Below the pieces are notes generated by a model that made no database searches, was not told the origin of the DNA, and worked only from the letters and a program-made list of their open reading frames with translations. Both the position numbers and the translations under genes were made by a program. Shown piece by piece: positions 34,861 to 47,073 of a DNA stretch of 64,000 bases; the stretch's first letter is position 1, and each line of letters starts with the position of its first letter. The stretch comes from Cryptomeria japonica (Eukaryota; Streptophyta; Pinopsida; Cupressales; Cupressaceae), in the NCBI RefSeq assembly GCF_030272615.1, contig NC_081409.1, positions 912,356,340 to 912,420,339 of the forward strand, read 5' to 3'.

Positions 34861-35189
34861 GTCATGCATAGGTTCAAGGCCGACCACTTTCTTTAAAAAG
34901 TAAACTCCATGTCTTTCCCAATACCTATGTTGTATGAGAGTAGTATTGCAAAAGCGAGATAGAAATGGGTACTAGTCAACAATAGCTCCAATAGCTGAAA
35001 ACATTTCTATATTTTTTAGGAGAGGAATACCCACTGAGAGGGGAATACCTAGTCCAACACCAAAATCAGCATCTTGAAGTACTCCAACTAACTTGCCTAG
35101 GAACTCATTCTTCACCATTATCATTGTTAGAGCTTGGATCATAGCTTGAGTTTCCCCTAAATATAGGAGAGAAGACACAAATCTAGAAG
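34861..35189 (-). pseudogene. Unrecognised minus-strand coding remnant, 3' half, split by element B
   Basis: Minus-strand frame 34972-35178 (69 codons) continues to the edge of element B with SRFVSSLLYLGETQ, then a helix-forming stretch, then GVGLGIPLSVGIPLLKNIEMF. When B and one copy of its target duplication are removed, the frame joins directly to 41898-41990, where the minus strand encodes GEDVLVEGLCYHVNID. So B landed inside an older open frame. A diverged relative lies at 43205-43400. I recognise no family. The relation between two copies argues for a once-real protein, possibly from another mobile element. Confidence 0.5.
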
Positions 35190-35194
35190 GAATG

Positions 35195-36265
35195 TGTTAG
35201 GTCCCCGACACAACTGAGAAGAGGGGGGGGGGGGGGGGTGAATCAGTTGTCTAATAAATTTAAACCAAAACCATTTAACCAACTTAATACTTAATACCGG
35301 TAAACCAGTTAAGTATGCCGGTAGACAGTGTTAACAGTAAATTGCTATACCGGTAAAGATTAATGCATGAAACATAAACATAAAGTCATCCACAACACAT
35401 AACACCAATATTTGTACGTGGAAACCCTGTAAGGGGAAAAACCACGGTGGGAAACCTTACCCACAATCAGATGATACTACTGCAGATAGTAAGTGTACAT
35501 AAATGGGGTCTGCACATGCGGAAAGGCCAACAACCTAGTGCTCACTACTCAATCACAAAATGGGAGTCACACTGGCTACAGTTGGATGGTTAAATCCAAT
35601 AAGAATGCACTGCATAAAATAGCATCTTCATATGCTGGATTCAGTACCGGTGTAATGTTGATATGCTTCTACAAAAACCTAGCTTCACCTTCAAATGATG
35701 TCTTTGTGTATACCTCTGCTTAATCTCACATATACCTTCTCACAATTCTTCTTTGCATTCCACATTTGATCTTACAAATAAGATCTTACATTTATATCAT
35801 AACCTAAGACCAATTTTAGTAGGTCAGCTCTACAAGATATTACAATAATTTTTTTTTACAAATAATATAATATCCGATGCAATAACCGATTGAACATGTC
35901 ATCTTAATGCATTTACAGCAATAATAAATCATCTCCATAGTGTGCCATACTGATCTGGAAAAGATAAACCTGCCGGTGTAACCCTAGGTAACCCTGGACC
36001 TATTTGCTGGTAAAAGCAAATATGCAAATATGAATATACCAATGATTAATTCTTCAAAACAAAGTGTCCACATGATGTCTTCGACATTACCAAGTGTCTT
36101 CCATATCATTCCAAGTGCTGGTGAACATTATATCCTGTCGGTGAACCATATACCAGTAATTGTGCAATAGTTACTTGCTTGCCAGTGAATGTTGCTGGAT
36201 CTCCAAAGTGCTAGTGTTTCAGTAGGTGTTGACATCAATGACAACACCATACCAAAATACCAACA
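35195..36265 (-). repeat. 3' LTR of element B
   Basis: Plus strand reads TGTTAGG at 35195 to CCAACA at 36265. A G-run (about 17 G at 35222-35238) corresponds to the C-run near the LTR end in the other copies and is longer here. Confidence 0.93.
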
Positions 36266-36560
36266 ATCTCCCCCTTTGGCATTGATGGCAACACAAGATG
36301 GAAAAACCATCAAAGTGCCAAAACAGAAATGCCAAATACTAAAAACAAACAATCTCTCCTAAACAACAATCTCTCCCCCTGGGAGCAACATGTGTTTATC
36401 CAAAGTTTTATTTTCAATACCAATCTCTCTATCAATCTCTCCTCAAAAGATAATGTGTTTTTCCATAGTTATCTCTCCCCCTTTGACATCAAATGCCAAA
36501 GTTCATATACAAAATACCAATCAATTCAATATACCAACTACTCCCCCTAAGAAGTAGCTT
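36266..36560 (-). other. Multiple polypurine tracts of element B
   Basis: On the plus strand these appear as pyrimidine blocks: ATCTCCCCCTTTGG (36266, next to the LTR), then similar blocks near 36348, 36369, 36421-36443, 36471-36484 and 36540-36547. Same arrangement as in element A. Confidence 0.8.
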
Positions 36561-36627
36561 CCTCATCAAAGACAGGAGTAAAAGATTTGTCTTTCAATTC
36601 TGTCGATTGATGACAATCATTAACTGT

Positions 36628-39600
36628 CTAAGTCTCTACTGGTGGTGGTATGACTCCAAGCTGATCTCTGAGATATTCAAAAGTCTCCTTAGGCAAAGGT
36701 TTTGTGAAAATATCTGCAAGCTGTTCTTTAGAATACACATAAACAAGTTTTATCTCTTTTTCTTCAACTTTTTACCTTAGAAAATTCAGTTTGATAGAAA
36801 CATGTTTTGTTTTAGAATGTAATACCAGATTCTTAGATATATCAATTGCTGCAGTGTTATCACAATATATAGTAATAGGTTCCTTGCATTTTACCTTTAT
36901 GTCTTTCAAGATTTGCTTAAGCCATAGTACCTGTGTACAGTTAGTTGTTGCTGCAACATATTCTGATTCTGTTGTTGATAAAGATGTACAACTCTGTTTC
37001 TTACTCAGCCAAGAAACTAATCTCTTTCCAAGAAAGAATGCTCCGCCAGTGGTGCTTTTTCTATCATCCATATCTCCTACCCAATTTGCATCTGTGTATG
37101 CACATAGATCAAAATTTTCATCTCTAGGATACTATAATCCAAGATTTGCAGTGCATTGTAAGTACCGAAAAATACTTTTTACTGCCGATTCATGATTTTC
37201 CTTAGGATTACTTTGAAATCTAGAAACAATACATACTGCATTCATAATATCAAGCCTGGTTTGTGTCAAATACAGTAAACCTCCTATCATAGATTTGTAT
37301 CTAGTTGGATTAACAGGTGTAGATTCATCCCTTTGAGATAATTTATCATTTGTAGTCATAGGTGTGCTTACCAGTTTAGAGTTCTCCATCCCAAATTTCT
37401 TTAGCAATTCTTTCAAGTACTTGGATTGACTCAAAAATATACTTTTATTAGTCTGTGAGATCTGCAATCCTAAAAAGAATTTTATTTCTCCAATCATAGA
37501 CATTTCAAATTCTTGCTGCATTTTAATAGATTTTTTTTTACATAATCCATCTTCTCCTCCTAAGATTATATCATCAACAAATACTTCTATAATCAAGATG
37601 TCATCATTAGTTATTTTGTAATATAAATTTCTATCTACATTTCCTTTAGTAAAACCAATCTTTAAAAGATACTTATCCAACCTTGCATACCAAGCTCTTG
37701 GGGCTTGTTTTAATCCATACAGAGTTTTTCTTAACCTGCAAACCATATCATTGTCATCTGTCAAAGAAAATCCATCAGGTTGTTCAATATATACTTCTTC
37801 TTCAAGATCTTCATTAAAAAATGCACATTTAATATCCATTTGATAAACTTTGTAGTTCTTGTGAGCTGCAAAAGCCAAGAATAATCTGACTGCCTTAATT
37901 CTAGCTACCGGTGCAAAGGTTTCATTGTAATCAACTCCTTCTTTCTGAGAATATCCCTTACACACTAGTCTTGCTTTATTTCTGACAACCTTACCATCTT
38001 CATTAAGTTTGTTTCTAAATACCCATTTGGTTCCAATTACATTTTTATCTTTAGGTCAGGAAACTAATGTCCAAGTATTATTTTTCTCAATTTGTCCTAA
38101 TTCTTCTTCCATAGCTTTAATCCAAAATTTAGCTTCACATGCCTCATTGATAGATGATGGTTCAATTTAAGAAATAAGACATACCTCTTCATTTTCCAAT
38201 CTTCCTCTTGTCATAACTCCTTTAAATTTGTTTCCAATTATTTGATCTTTAGAATGATTCAATCTTACATACCGAGGTGTCTTAGTTTGTTGTTGTTCTT
38301 CAATTACTATGGAATCCTCTGATGGTACCGGGGTAACTGGATCTTCATTATGTACTGGTGGATTAAGTGTAGGTTCATTTGTCACAATTTCTGTTGCCGG
38401 TTCAGAGTTGAACTTCCTTTGAATTGTTCATCAATCTTTACATTTGTACTCTCAACAATTTTCTACAATCTCTTATTAAAACATCTATATGCCTTGCTCT
38501 TAGATGAATAACCAAGAAATATTTCTTCATCACTTCTAGGATCAAATTTGCCAATATACTCATCTCTTCTAATATAACATTTACTTCCAAAAATTTTGAA
38601 ATACTTAAGAGTAGGAGTATTACCAAACCATAGTTCATGAGGGGTTTTACCGGTTTCACCTTTGATGTGAACTTTGTTGAATGTATAGACAGCAGTGCTA
38701 ACCGCTTCTCTCCAATATACATGTGGTAAATTTGCTTCAGATAACATACTTCTTGCTGCATCCAAGATAGTTCTATTTTTCCTTTCAACAACTCCATTCT
38801 GCTGTGGTGTCCGAGGTGCTGATAACTGTCTTTTGATTCCATTCACTTCACAGATTGTATTAAAGTCCTTATATGTGAATTCTCCTCCTTGATTTGATCT
38901 TAAACATTTGATTTTCTTACCGGTTTCATTTTCAACCATTGCTTTGAACAATTTGAACTGTCCAAGTGCTTCTGATTTTTCTTTGAGAAAAGTAACCCAA
39001 CACATTCTAGAATAATCATCAATAATTAGCATGAAATATCTATCACCTTGTAAGCTTTTAGTTCTAGCTGGACCATATAAATCAGTGTGAATCAAATCAA
39101 GAGCATTATTGGATTTTTCTGGAATACTTTTGAAACTAGCTCTAACTTGTTTTCCAAATTGACATTCCTTACAAATTGTATTAGGAGGTTTCACAATTTT
39201 AGGTAGATCTCTAACTACCTTAGAAGTACTGATTTTTACCATGCAATCAAAGTTTACATGACATAGTCTCTTATGCAATAACCAACTTTCATCTATAGGT
39301 ACAATCAAGCATGCCTTTTCACTGTTGTTCAAATGAAAGATATTACCTCTAGTCTGATTACCGGTTGCAATTTCCAAACCATTTCTATTCATGATTTTGT
39401 ATTTTCCATTTTTAAATTGTAACTGAAACCCCTTCTCAACTAATTGACCAACACTTAAAAGATTATGCTTTAATCCTTCAACATAGTAGACATTGTCAGT
39501 GTTATGCTTACCATCAAGAGATATTGAACCCTTACCTTTGATTGAACAGGCTTTGTCATCTCCAAATCTTACTAAACCTCCATTGTATTCTTGAAAGTTC

Positions 39601-40771
39601 AAGAATTTACCTTTGTCTCCTGTCATATGATATGAGCATCCTAAGTCAATGATCCATTCATCCTTTACTTCAACTTTAGCTGCTAGGGCTTGTTCTACTG
39701 GTTGAGCAGTAGGTGCCGGTTGATCTTTTGTTATAGCAACAAAAACCCATCCATTGTTTGCTGGATCCTCATCGGAATCATCAGTCACACCTTCATCAGC
39801 AATGTAGCAAGATTTGTCTTTGTTCTTCTTAAATCTGTATCTCTAATATTCAGGATTAGGCTTGTATGTTCTTCTTGCTTCTTCTCTTAGTCTACATGTC
39901 TATCAGGGCATCTCGAAGCCATATGACCAATCTTATTGTAGTTGAAACATTTAAAGGGTGATTTACCTTCATACTTACTTCCAACTGGACCTTTTGGCAT
40001 TTTCCTTTCAAATAGTGCTTCAAGTTCTTCAAGCTCTTCATTCTCCTTACTAGTTTCTTCAAGTTCTCTTGCATAAAAGGCTGTCCAGTTTGATTTGTCA
40101 AATGATGGAGCAGATGATGTTGATGCTTTAAAGGCCAAATTTGTCTTTATAGTAGCAACAGGACCAAATTCCTCAATTTCAAAAGCTCAAAGTTTTCCAA
40201 TCGATGTATCCCTAGTTACTGATGTATTAGGCATTGTTCTCAACTCATTTATAGCAGTAACCTTCATTTTATATGCCGGTGACAATCCTCTTAAGATTTT
40301 TGAAACAATTTCATCCTCACTCAAGGTTCCTCCACAACATTTAATACCCAAAACAATTTCATTTACTCTTTCCATGTAAGCAGAAATCCTTTCATCTTCT
40401 TCCATTTTCAGATGTTCATACCTGACTCAGAAGCTTTCAAGTTTTGCAATCTTGACTATGGAATCTTCTTCATTCAATGTTTCCAAATGATCCCAAATAG
40501 CTTTAGCAGTAGACCTATCTGATAATCCCATTATTTGTTGATCTGATAATGCACTCAAAAGTGCTTCTCTTGCTTTGCAATCATTCTCTTCATCTTTAGC
40601 TAAGGTAGTTGGAGCAGTCTGACCAACTACAACAATAGTATAACCATTCTTTGTAACTTCCCAGATATCTTTACCAATGCAATTCAGATGTGTCTCCATC
40701 CTGATCTTCCATATCCCATAGTTGGTTCCATCAAGTTTAGGACTGTCCTTCCTGAAATAATTAGTAGACAT
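36628..40771 (-). pseudogene. Element B gag-pol polyprotein, broken
   Basis: Gag starts at 40771 (MSTNYFRKDSPKLDG). The zinc knuckle reads CFNYNKIGHMASRC: its second Cys is Tyr. The protease site reads WIIDLGC, so the catalytic DSG has become DLG. The long frame 39788-38463 holds protease to integrase with HTDLYGP, SNQGGEF (Asp to Asn at the second DDE position) and VVERKN. RT is mostly in 37965-37132 with FVDDIILGG near 37561-37584, and RNase H in 37071-36772. Stops include one at about 40430 and one near 40184, plus others near 38170 and 36775, and there is a frameshift near 38440. Damaged protease, integrase and knuckle together show it cannot act on its own. Confidence 0.93.
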
Positions 40772-40813
40772 TGGATCTCCTCAAGTTGTTTAACTTCTGC
40801 AAAAGAGGGCTAG

Positions 40814-40825
40814 GTTCTGATACCA
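40814..40825 (-). other. Primer binding site of element B, one-base variant
   Basis: On the coding (minus) strand TGGTATCAGAAC, one mismatch to the iMet complement TGGTATCAGAGC, two bases inside the 5' LTR. Confidence 0.85.
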
Positions 40826-40827
40826 GT

Positions 40828-41892
40828 TGTTAGGTCCCGGAGACAACTGAGAGGGGGGGGGGGGGTGAATCAGTTGTGTAATAATTTTAAACCAAAACCA
40901 TTTAACCAACTTATTGCTTAATACCGGGAAACCAGTTAAGTATGCCGGTAGATAGTGTTAACAGTAAATTGCTATACTGGTAAAGATTAATGCATAAAAC
41001 ATAAACATAAAGTCATCCACAACATATAACACCAATATTTGTACGTGGAAACCCTGTAAGGGGAAAAACCATAGTGGGAAACCTTGCCCACAATCAGATG
41101 ATACTACTGCAGATAGTAAGTGTACATAAATGGGGTCTGCACATGCAGAAAGGCCAACAGCCTAGAGCTCACTAGTCAATCACAAAATGGGAGTCACACT
41201 GGCTACAGTTGGATGGTTAAATCCAATAAGAATGTATTGCACAAAATAGCATCTTCATATGCTGGATTCAGTATCGGTGTAATGCTGATATGCTTCTACA
41301 AAAACCTAGCTTCACCTTCAAATGATGTCTTCATGTACACCTCTTCTTAATCTCGTATATACCTTCTCACAATTCTTCTTCGCATTCCACATTCGATCTT
41401 ACAAATAAGATCTTACATTTATATCATAACCTAAGACCAATTTTAGTAGGTTGGTTCTACAAGATATTACAATAAAAACATTTTACAAATAATATAATAT
41501 CCGATGCAATAACCAATTGAACATGTCATCTTAATGCATTTACAACAATAATAAATCATCTCCATAGCGTGCCATACTGATCTGGAAAAGATAAACCTGC
41601 CGGTGTAACCCTAGGTAACCCTGGACCTATTTGCCGGTAAAAGCAAATATGCAAATATGAATATACCAATGATTAATTATTCAAAGCAAAGGTTCCACAT
41701 GATGTCTTTGACATTACCAAGTGTCTTCCATATCATTCCAAGTGTCAGTGAACATTATATCCTACCGGTGAACCATATACCAATAACTATGCAATAGTTA
41801 CTTGCTTGCCGGTGAATGTTGCTGGATCTCCAAAGTGCTAGTGTTTCAGTAGGTGTTGACATCAATGACAAAACCATACCAAAATACCAACA
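40828..41892 (-). repeat. 5' LTR of element B
   Basis: 1065 bp, TGTTAGG to CCAACA on the plus strand, differing from the left LTR by scattered substitutions and by the length of the G-run (about 13 versus 17). Confidence 0.93.
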
Positions 41893-41897
41893 GAATG

Positions 41898-41990
41898 TCA
41901 ATATTTACATGATAACACAAGCCTTCTACTAGGACATCTTCACCTAATACCCATCTCATCACCTATAACACCAACTGATTCTTGAACTTT
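41898..41990 (-). pseudogene. Unrecognised coding remnant, 5' half, split by element B
   Basis: The minus strand encodes GEDVLVEGLCYHVNID up to the element B junction and joins in frame to 35189-34972 once B and one GAATG are removed. An in-frame stop is present just upstream (a TAG near 41970), so the frame was already decaying or begins nearby. Confidence 0.45.
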
Positions 41991-42124
41991 AGAAAAAAAA
42001 ATTGTCTCTGAGTTGATACCTTCCCTAGAATGGCATACTAATTGTGAGTTCTTATATGTTGGACAGGAGTATCCATTTTAGCAGTGACAAGACTAGTTGA
42101 AACTAATCGTGTTTGATTTATGTC

Positions 42125-42660
42125 TTCAGGATGAATTTAAATGCCAATGATAAGATAATTTGCACAAGTTGTCATAAATTGCATGAGTGTAGTATTGAGA
42201 TTATGTAGATCAATTCTCACGTGGATTGATGGATCCCAAATTAATTAAGGTTTTAATCTACCTTTTATTAATTAATTCTATTTGTGATAGAAAATAAATA
42301 AAATGTAATATTGATATTTACATATGCACTGTTAGATGATCAAATATCAATGATGTAGGTTCAATTCCAGGCCAAAGCTTTGACACAACCAATTTCTTAC
42401 ATAGAGTCTACAGAATTGATACAAGTGTCACCTTCCTATTGCTTCATGCAAGGCCTTCACATTGTAGCTTTATGAAAGTGGTCCCTCCTCAAATTCACGA
42501 TGCTATGAGATTACTTGATGTGGCTGCTATTTATTTGATGCATACTTTAGACTATTATTTGATGTGACTATTGAATTTACCACTACGACATTGGAAATGG
42601 AAAATAATTTGGCAACACTATCTTCTCTAAAGCTCAAGTTGTCTTTGTCACCATTTTGAC
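42125..42660 (+). repeat. SINE-like repeat, copy 1
   Basis: Contains GCACTGTTAGATGATC (42326-42341), like a tRNA A-box region, and GGTTCAATTCC (42358-42368), a perfect match to the pol III B-box consensus GGTTCRANNCC. The interval resembles tRNA spacing. The rest aligns with 43750-44215, including shared TTGTCATAAATTGCATGAG-like text upstream and CCAAAGCTTTGACACAACC-like text downstream. A tRNA-derived SINE is the simplest reading; boundaries are uncertain. Confidence 0.4.
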
Positions 42661-43749
42661 ATTAATGTAAAGTTTTTCAATGAGAACAAAGTGATAATTA
42701 TACATTAATGCAAATTTAAATATTGTAAATTCATGTAAATATTTGTTGTGTGCTTTTTTGTTTCCTTAAGAGTAGTTTGTAATTTTTTTATACTCTTTCA
42801 GTTTAGTTTTCTTAAAACCCAAGCATTTCCAAAAGAATTCCAAGAATTTTGTAAACAATAGAATTAGAATGATAATTGAAATGACTAGTATTTCATTTTA
42901 TTAGTTTGAAATTTACAAAGTATTATCAGGATATTACCCAAAGTGAATAGAATCAAAATATCCAAAGTTAGGCTAAAACCTAATAAGAAAACAACAAAAA
43001 GAGGACCTTAAGACATCTTAGAGAAGTCCTTCTTCTGTAGCAGCTTCAGTCATGATTCTTCAATCCACTACATGTTAATAACAAGCTCAATCACAAGTAG
43101 CCTTTTATGGAATCGACACACCTTATGCACTTTGTTGTGATGCATAACTAGGATAATTTGTCAAAAACCTCCTAAGAACCAATAACAGTGCATGGGTACC
43201 TAGGTCTCAAAGTAGATTTCAATATCTTGAGGTAAAGGGACCCCAACTCCAAACCAGATCACCTAAAAAATCATTTTGATAATTTGCTCATTTAATGGTA
43301 AAACAATATCTTGATCCTCACCTAAGTCAAGAAGACATGCTACAAAGCGAGAGGATACACCCGTGTCAATTCTATATCTAGTTTCCAAAACTAGAAACTC
43401 CTCTCCCTAAATCCATTTAACTACTCATATCAATATTAATTTTGAAAATGTGTTTCTAGTGCATGTTTAAAATCGATCCCAAGAAGTCTATTTGCCTCAA
43501 ATCTATTGTATATCTAATCAATGTTTCTATGAGCAATGGGTTTGCCATATACAAACAAGAAACTTTAGCTAGTTTTACATGATTTGGACAATTAAACCTT
43601 GAGAATTTAAAGTCAAAATGCATTAAGCTCACACAAGCATAATCATCAAGAATCTTTCCATAATTTAGTTGCTTCGATTTGGTAAATTGATAAAAAACAA
43701 GATAGAAGTGTATTTATTTTGAAATGTTTAATAGTTGGTTAAGCCATAG
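42661..43749. other. Spacer between SINE-like copies
   Basis: AT-rich DNA with no supported gene other than the minus-strand remnant at 43205-43405. Confidence 0.5.
43205..43405 (-). pseudogene. Unrecognised minus-strand coding remnant, relative of the one split by B
   Basis: The minus strand from about 43400 down encodes RYRIDTGVSSRFVACLLDLGE, then a Gln/Ile-rich stretch, one TAG, then FGVGVPLPQDIEIYF. It lines up with the split remnant: SRFV, two residues, LL, one residue, LGE, one residue, Q, a helix, then FGVG and IPL or VPL, then NIEMF or DIEIYF. Further upstream (43690-43405, minus) the frame stays partly open but is not assignable. Confidence 0.4.
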
Positions 43750-44215
43750 TAAGCCAATGATGAAGTGATTCACAAAAGTTGTCATAAATGACATGAGATT
43801 AGCCAGATCAATTCTCATTCAAATTAATGGTTTATGCATTAAATAATGTTTCAATTTGCCTTTTATTGTAATTTGTGATTAATTAATGTTATTTGTGATA
43901 GAAATTAAATAATTTTTAAAATTTATCTTTACATATGCACTATCGGATGATTGAGTATCAATGACGTAGGTTCAAATTTGCACCAAAGCTCCAACACAAC
44001 CAATTTCCTACATAGAATCTTTCAAATTGAGACAAGTGTCACCCTCCCATTTCACCCCACAAGGATTTCATGTTACAACTTTATGGAAGTGATCCCACCT
44101 CAAAGTTGCGATGATACAAAATTACTTGATGTGAATGTTGAATTTACCTCTACAACCTTGCAAATGGAAAGGAATTTGGCAATGCTAACGTCTCTAAAAA
44201 TCAAGAATATGTAAT
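43750..44215 (+). repeat. SINE-like repeat, copy 2
   Basis: Aligned with copy 1 over both flanks of the tRNA-like region: GCACTATCGGATGATTGAG, then TCAATGACGTAGGTTC at 43958-43972. The B-box is eroded (GGTTCAAATTT). Ends near where copy 3 begins. Confidence 0.4.
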
Positions 44216-44440
44216 ATTGATATTTACATATGCACAACCAAATGATCGAATATCGATGACATAGGTTCTATTTTGCACCAAAGATTTGATACAATCTTTT
44301 TTTTAAATAAAGTTTTCATAATTGAGACAAGTGCCAACATTTTATTGTGTCCCACAAGGCCTTCATACTATAGCTTCATTGAAGGGGTCCCACCTCACAA
44401 TTGCGATGTTGCAAAATTGCACCATGTATGAAACATGTCA
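44208..44440 (+). repeat. SINE-like repeat, copy 3
   Basis: Shares TGTAATATTGATATTTACAT with copy 1 at its start, then CAAATGATCGAATATCGATG and AGGTTCTATTTTGC. The downstream block GGTCCCACCTCACAATTGCGATG matches copies 1 and 2 approximately. Lies directly after copy 2. Confidence 0.4.
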
Positions 44441-44767
44441 GTGGGCCCTTAAAATAATTTAGTTTCCATAAATCCTAAACCCTTGTGCTTTAAAAATTTC
44501 CTTGCATTCTATTTTTTTGTTGACGTTATAATAGGTTACCAATATCTTAAGTTAAGACTTAAGTCTTTCTTGTCGTTGATATAATCTTCCCCATTCCCTA
44601 GTGCATTACCTAACTGAGAAATTCATTTAAAATGTCCCTGATTCTTAGAATTTAGAACTCAAATTCTTTAACTTATCCATGTTCAAATAAAATTTCTTAG
44701 TTATGTCAGGATCCTTTTAATCTCTTTGAGCTCCTCGCAAGTTTGCAAGGGGCCGAAATCTTTATAT
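44441..44767. other. Spacer before element D
   Basis: About 330 bp with no recognised feature. Confidence 0.5.
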
Positions 44768-46010
44768 TGTTAAACTTGTATGAATATTGTTGTCATTGAT
44801 ATCAAACCAATTATTCAGTTTGGACCGAAAAAAATATGTAGTTTTGTGCTATCTGGATTGGTCCAGATATTGTATGTGTAGTTCTTTTGTTATGGGAAGA
44901 TGTTATGATGTAGTAAGATGGAGGTGACATAATGAAGTGATTTCTGAAGTAATTTATAAAAGATCTTTGTTCTAGAATTTTGAGTTCTCATTGGTCCTGG
45001 TATCAGTTATGTGTTCTGGAATTAGCTGTTTTGGTCATGTCAGTGATATCTATTTGACTTTCGTGTTGCGGTATTCTTGGTATTCATGGAGTCTGTATCT
45101 TTTGAGTTTGGAGATGTTATGCTTAAGTTTTGTGATAATGGGCCAGTATCTTTGGGTTCGGATGACCTTGTCTCATTTTGGTAATCTTGGTATATGCATT
45201 GGTAAATGAAGTGTGAAAAAGGAATCGTGTAGAGATTTTGTGGAGGCCGTCATGTCTTTTTTATGTTGGATAACGTGTTGGGCTTGACTGACACACTATT
45301 ATGTGTTTGTGTCCTTTGATATATATGTAGTAACATGTATTGTGGGATATACAAGAGATTAAGGAAACATATGAGGTGTGTGTGCAAATGAGACATAGAA
45401 ACAAAGATAGCAGAGAAGCAAAGTGTGAAGTGTGAGTTGCAGACATCGAAGGCAAAAAAAAAGTACATATAGTGTTGCAGTGGTGCAGTAGTCCTTCACC
45501 GAACTTGTTGCAGGACCGTTGTATAGAGATCTTTAATAAAATTTGTTGTAGGTTTTGTGAATTGTGCTCTGACCTTAATATTAGAATTGATCTCATGCAT
45601 TTGGAGATGTAATCATTTTCAATTCAACCTGTTTTTGTTGCAGTGAGCTTTCTGACAGTGAGCCATCTTTTGTATCTTTGTAGTGAGTAGTCCAACAGTG
45701 AGCCATTTTTGTAATCTCGTAGTGAGCCACTCCTTTTTGTAAACACCATATAACTAGTTATATTCTCTTGAGAGTTAACACTCTCTATGGTTTTTCCCAT
45801 TTGGGGTTTCCACGTATAAAATCTAGTGTTTCTCTTGTGGTTGTGTTCTTCATGTTTATTCTACATTTGTTGTTTTATATTTGTTAAGTATGTTTGATGA
45901 AGTTTGATATTTTAGTAGAAGATTAAAGTTTGGTAAAAGTTTTTATATCTATGGGAATATTGATTCAGCCCCCCCCTCTCAGTATTATGGTCCTTTCAAC
46001 CTAGTCAACA
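44768..46010 (+). repeat. 5' LTR of element D
   Basis: Starts TGTTAAACTTG; about 20 bases in, TTGTCATTGATATCAAACC resembles the start of the A/B/E/F LTRs. Ends with a C-run, CTCTCAG and AGTCAACA directly before the primer site. 1243 bp. The start is set by this similarity because no partner LTR is present. Confidence 0.7.
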
Positions 46011-46012
46011 AT

Positions 46013-46024
46013 TGGTATCAGAGC
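46013..46024 (+). other. Primer binding site of element D (iMet)
   Basis: TGGTATCAGAGC, two bases after the LTR end CA. Confidence 0.92.
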
Positions 46025-46095
46025 TTTGATCCCCTGCTTGGAAGATTAACCGCTTGAGGGAGATCCATGGTGGTTGAATCGTGGCACCTATATCC

Positions 46096-47073
46096 ATGAC
46101 CGAAGAGTTTTAGTTGGATGAAGATTTGAAGACGACTCTTGAAGATTTGGAAAGTGTTGAATTAGAGAATGAAGAATTAAAAGAGAATGTGAAGATAGAA
46201 AATGAATGTGTACAGAAGCTAAGAGAACAAATCTAGAAATTCAAACTAGGGCATAAGAAGATTAACAATCAATTGAAGTAGGCGAATGAGACTATTAAAT
46301 ATCTGATACAAAAGATTGAGGAGAAAGACAAGATAGAGCAATCCTTGAAAGAAACAATCAAGAAAAAGTCCGAAGAATGTAAAAAGCTAGAGCATGAAGT
46401 AAAGAATCTAAAGGTAGAAAATAAGGTCCTTGACAGTAGTAAGCCCCTAGAAGATTTCATCAGCATGCAACAAGCTCATTTGGACAAGACCAGACTTGGT
46501 TTTCAACTCGGTATGTGTTCGGATCATAATGATAAAGAGAAAAACAAAGAAGTCAAAGCTGAAATAGAGAAGAAGTTAGAAGATGAGAGAAAATCCTGGA
46601 ATCAAGATTCTAATGCAAGAAGACCACCAGTTCTACAACCTAATGCACAAAGGTACCTATTTTTTAATGACTATTGTTTTTAATGCAATAATTTTGGACA
46701 TAAGGCAATAAACTGTAGAAGCATCCAATGTTATAGTTGCAAGAGGTATTGCCATAAAAAAAATCATTGTAGAAATCATGTTGTGAGTCAGAATCATAAT
46801 CCGGTTGAAGCAAACAAGATGAGTTACAACTTTCATGGATATTGTTATACTTGCAATAGCTATGGACATAAGGCTAATCAATGCAGCTATAGATCACATT
46901 CGGTAAGATTTGAAAGGAAGGTTATCAGTTGTTTCAAGTGCAAGTAGTCTGGACATTATGTTAATCAATGTAGAAATGGAAATGTGAAATATGCTGAGAA
47001 GAGTGTGATGAAGAATGGTGAATCAAAGAAGAAAGAAAATTTGATCTGGAGAAAGAAGAGAAAAGGAAGTTAG
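46096..47073 (+). pseudogene. Gag-like ORF of element D: coiled coil plus four CCHC knuckles
   Basis: One frame from ATG 46096 to TAG 47071 (about 325 codons) with stops at 46111, 46231, 46279, 46681 and 46948. Residues about 10-160 are Glu/Lys/Leu-rich and predicted to form a coiled coil. Four zinc knuckles follow: CF(stop)CNNFGHKAINC, CYSCKRYCHKKNHC, CYTCNSYGHKANQC and CFKCK(stop)SGHYVNQC, at about 46675-46975. Knuckle domains bind nucleic acid in gag proteins. Typical copia gags have one, so four in a row after a coiled coil is unusual. The same arrangement recurs, decayed, at 52881-53642. Confidence 0.7.

Larger units (their letters stand above)
35195..41892 (-). mobile_element. Copia element B (same family as A), minus strand
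   Basis: 6.7 kb flanked by a perfect GAATG duplication (35190-35194 and 41893-41897). Read on the minus strand the order is 5' LTR (40828-41892), primer site, gag-pol (40771-36628), a polypurine series and 3' LTR (35195-36265). The protein sequence is very close to A, but the LTRs share several private blocks with F (for example the segment reading GGGTTACCTAGGGTTACACCGG on the coding strand), so B and F form a closer subgroup. Confidence 0.95.

Noticed and set aside
46345-46683. Coiled-coil frame that could be read as a host structural protein
   Set aside because: It lies directly downstream of an LTR and iMet primer site and ends in zinc knuckles, so a gag origin is more likely.
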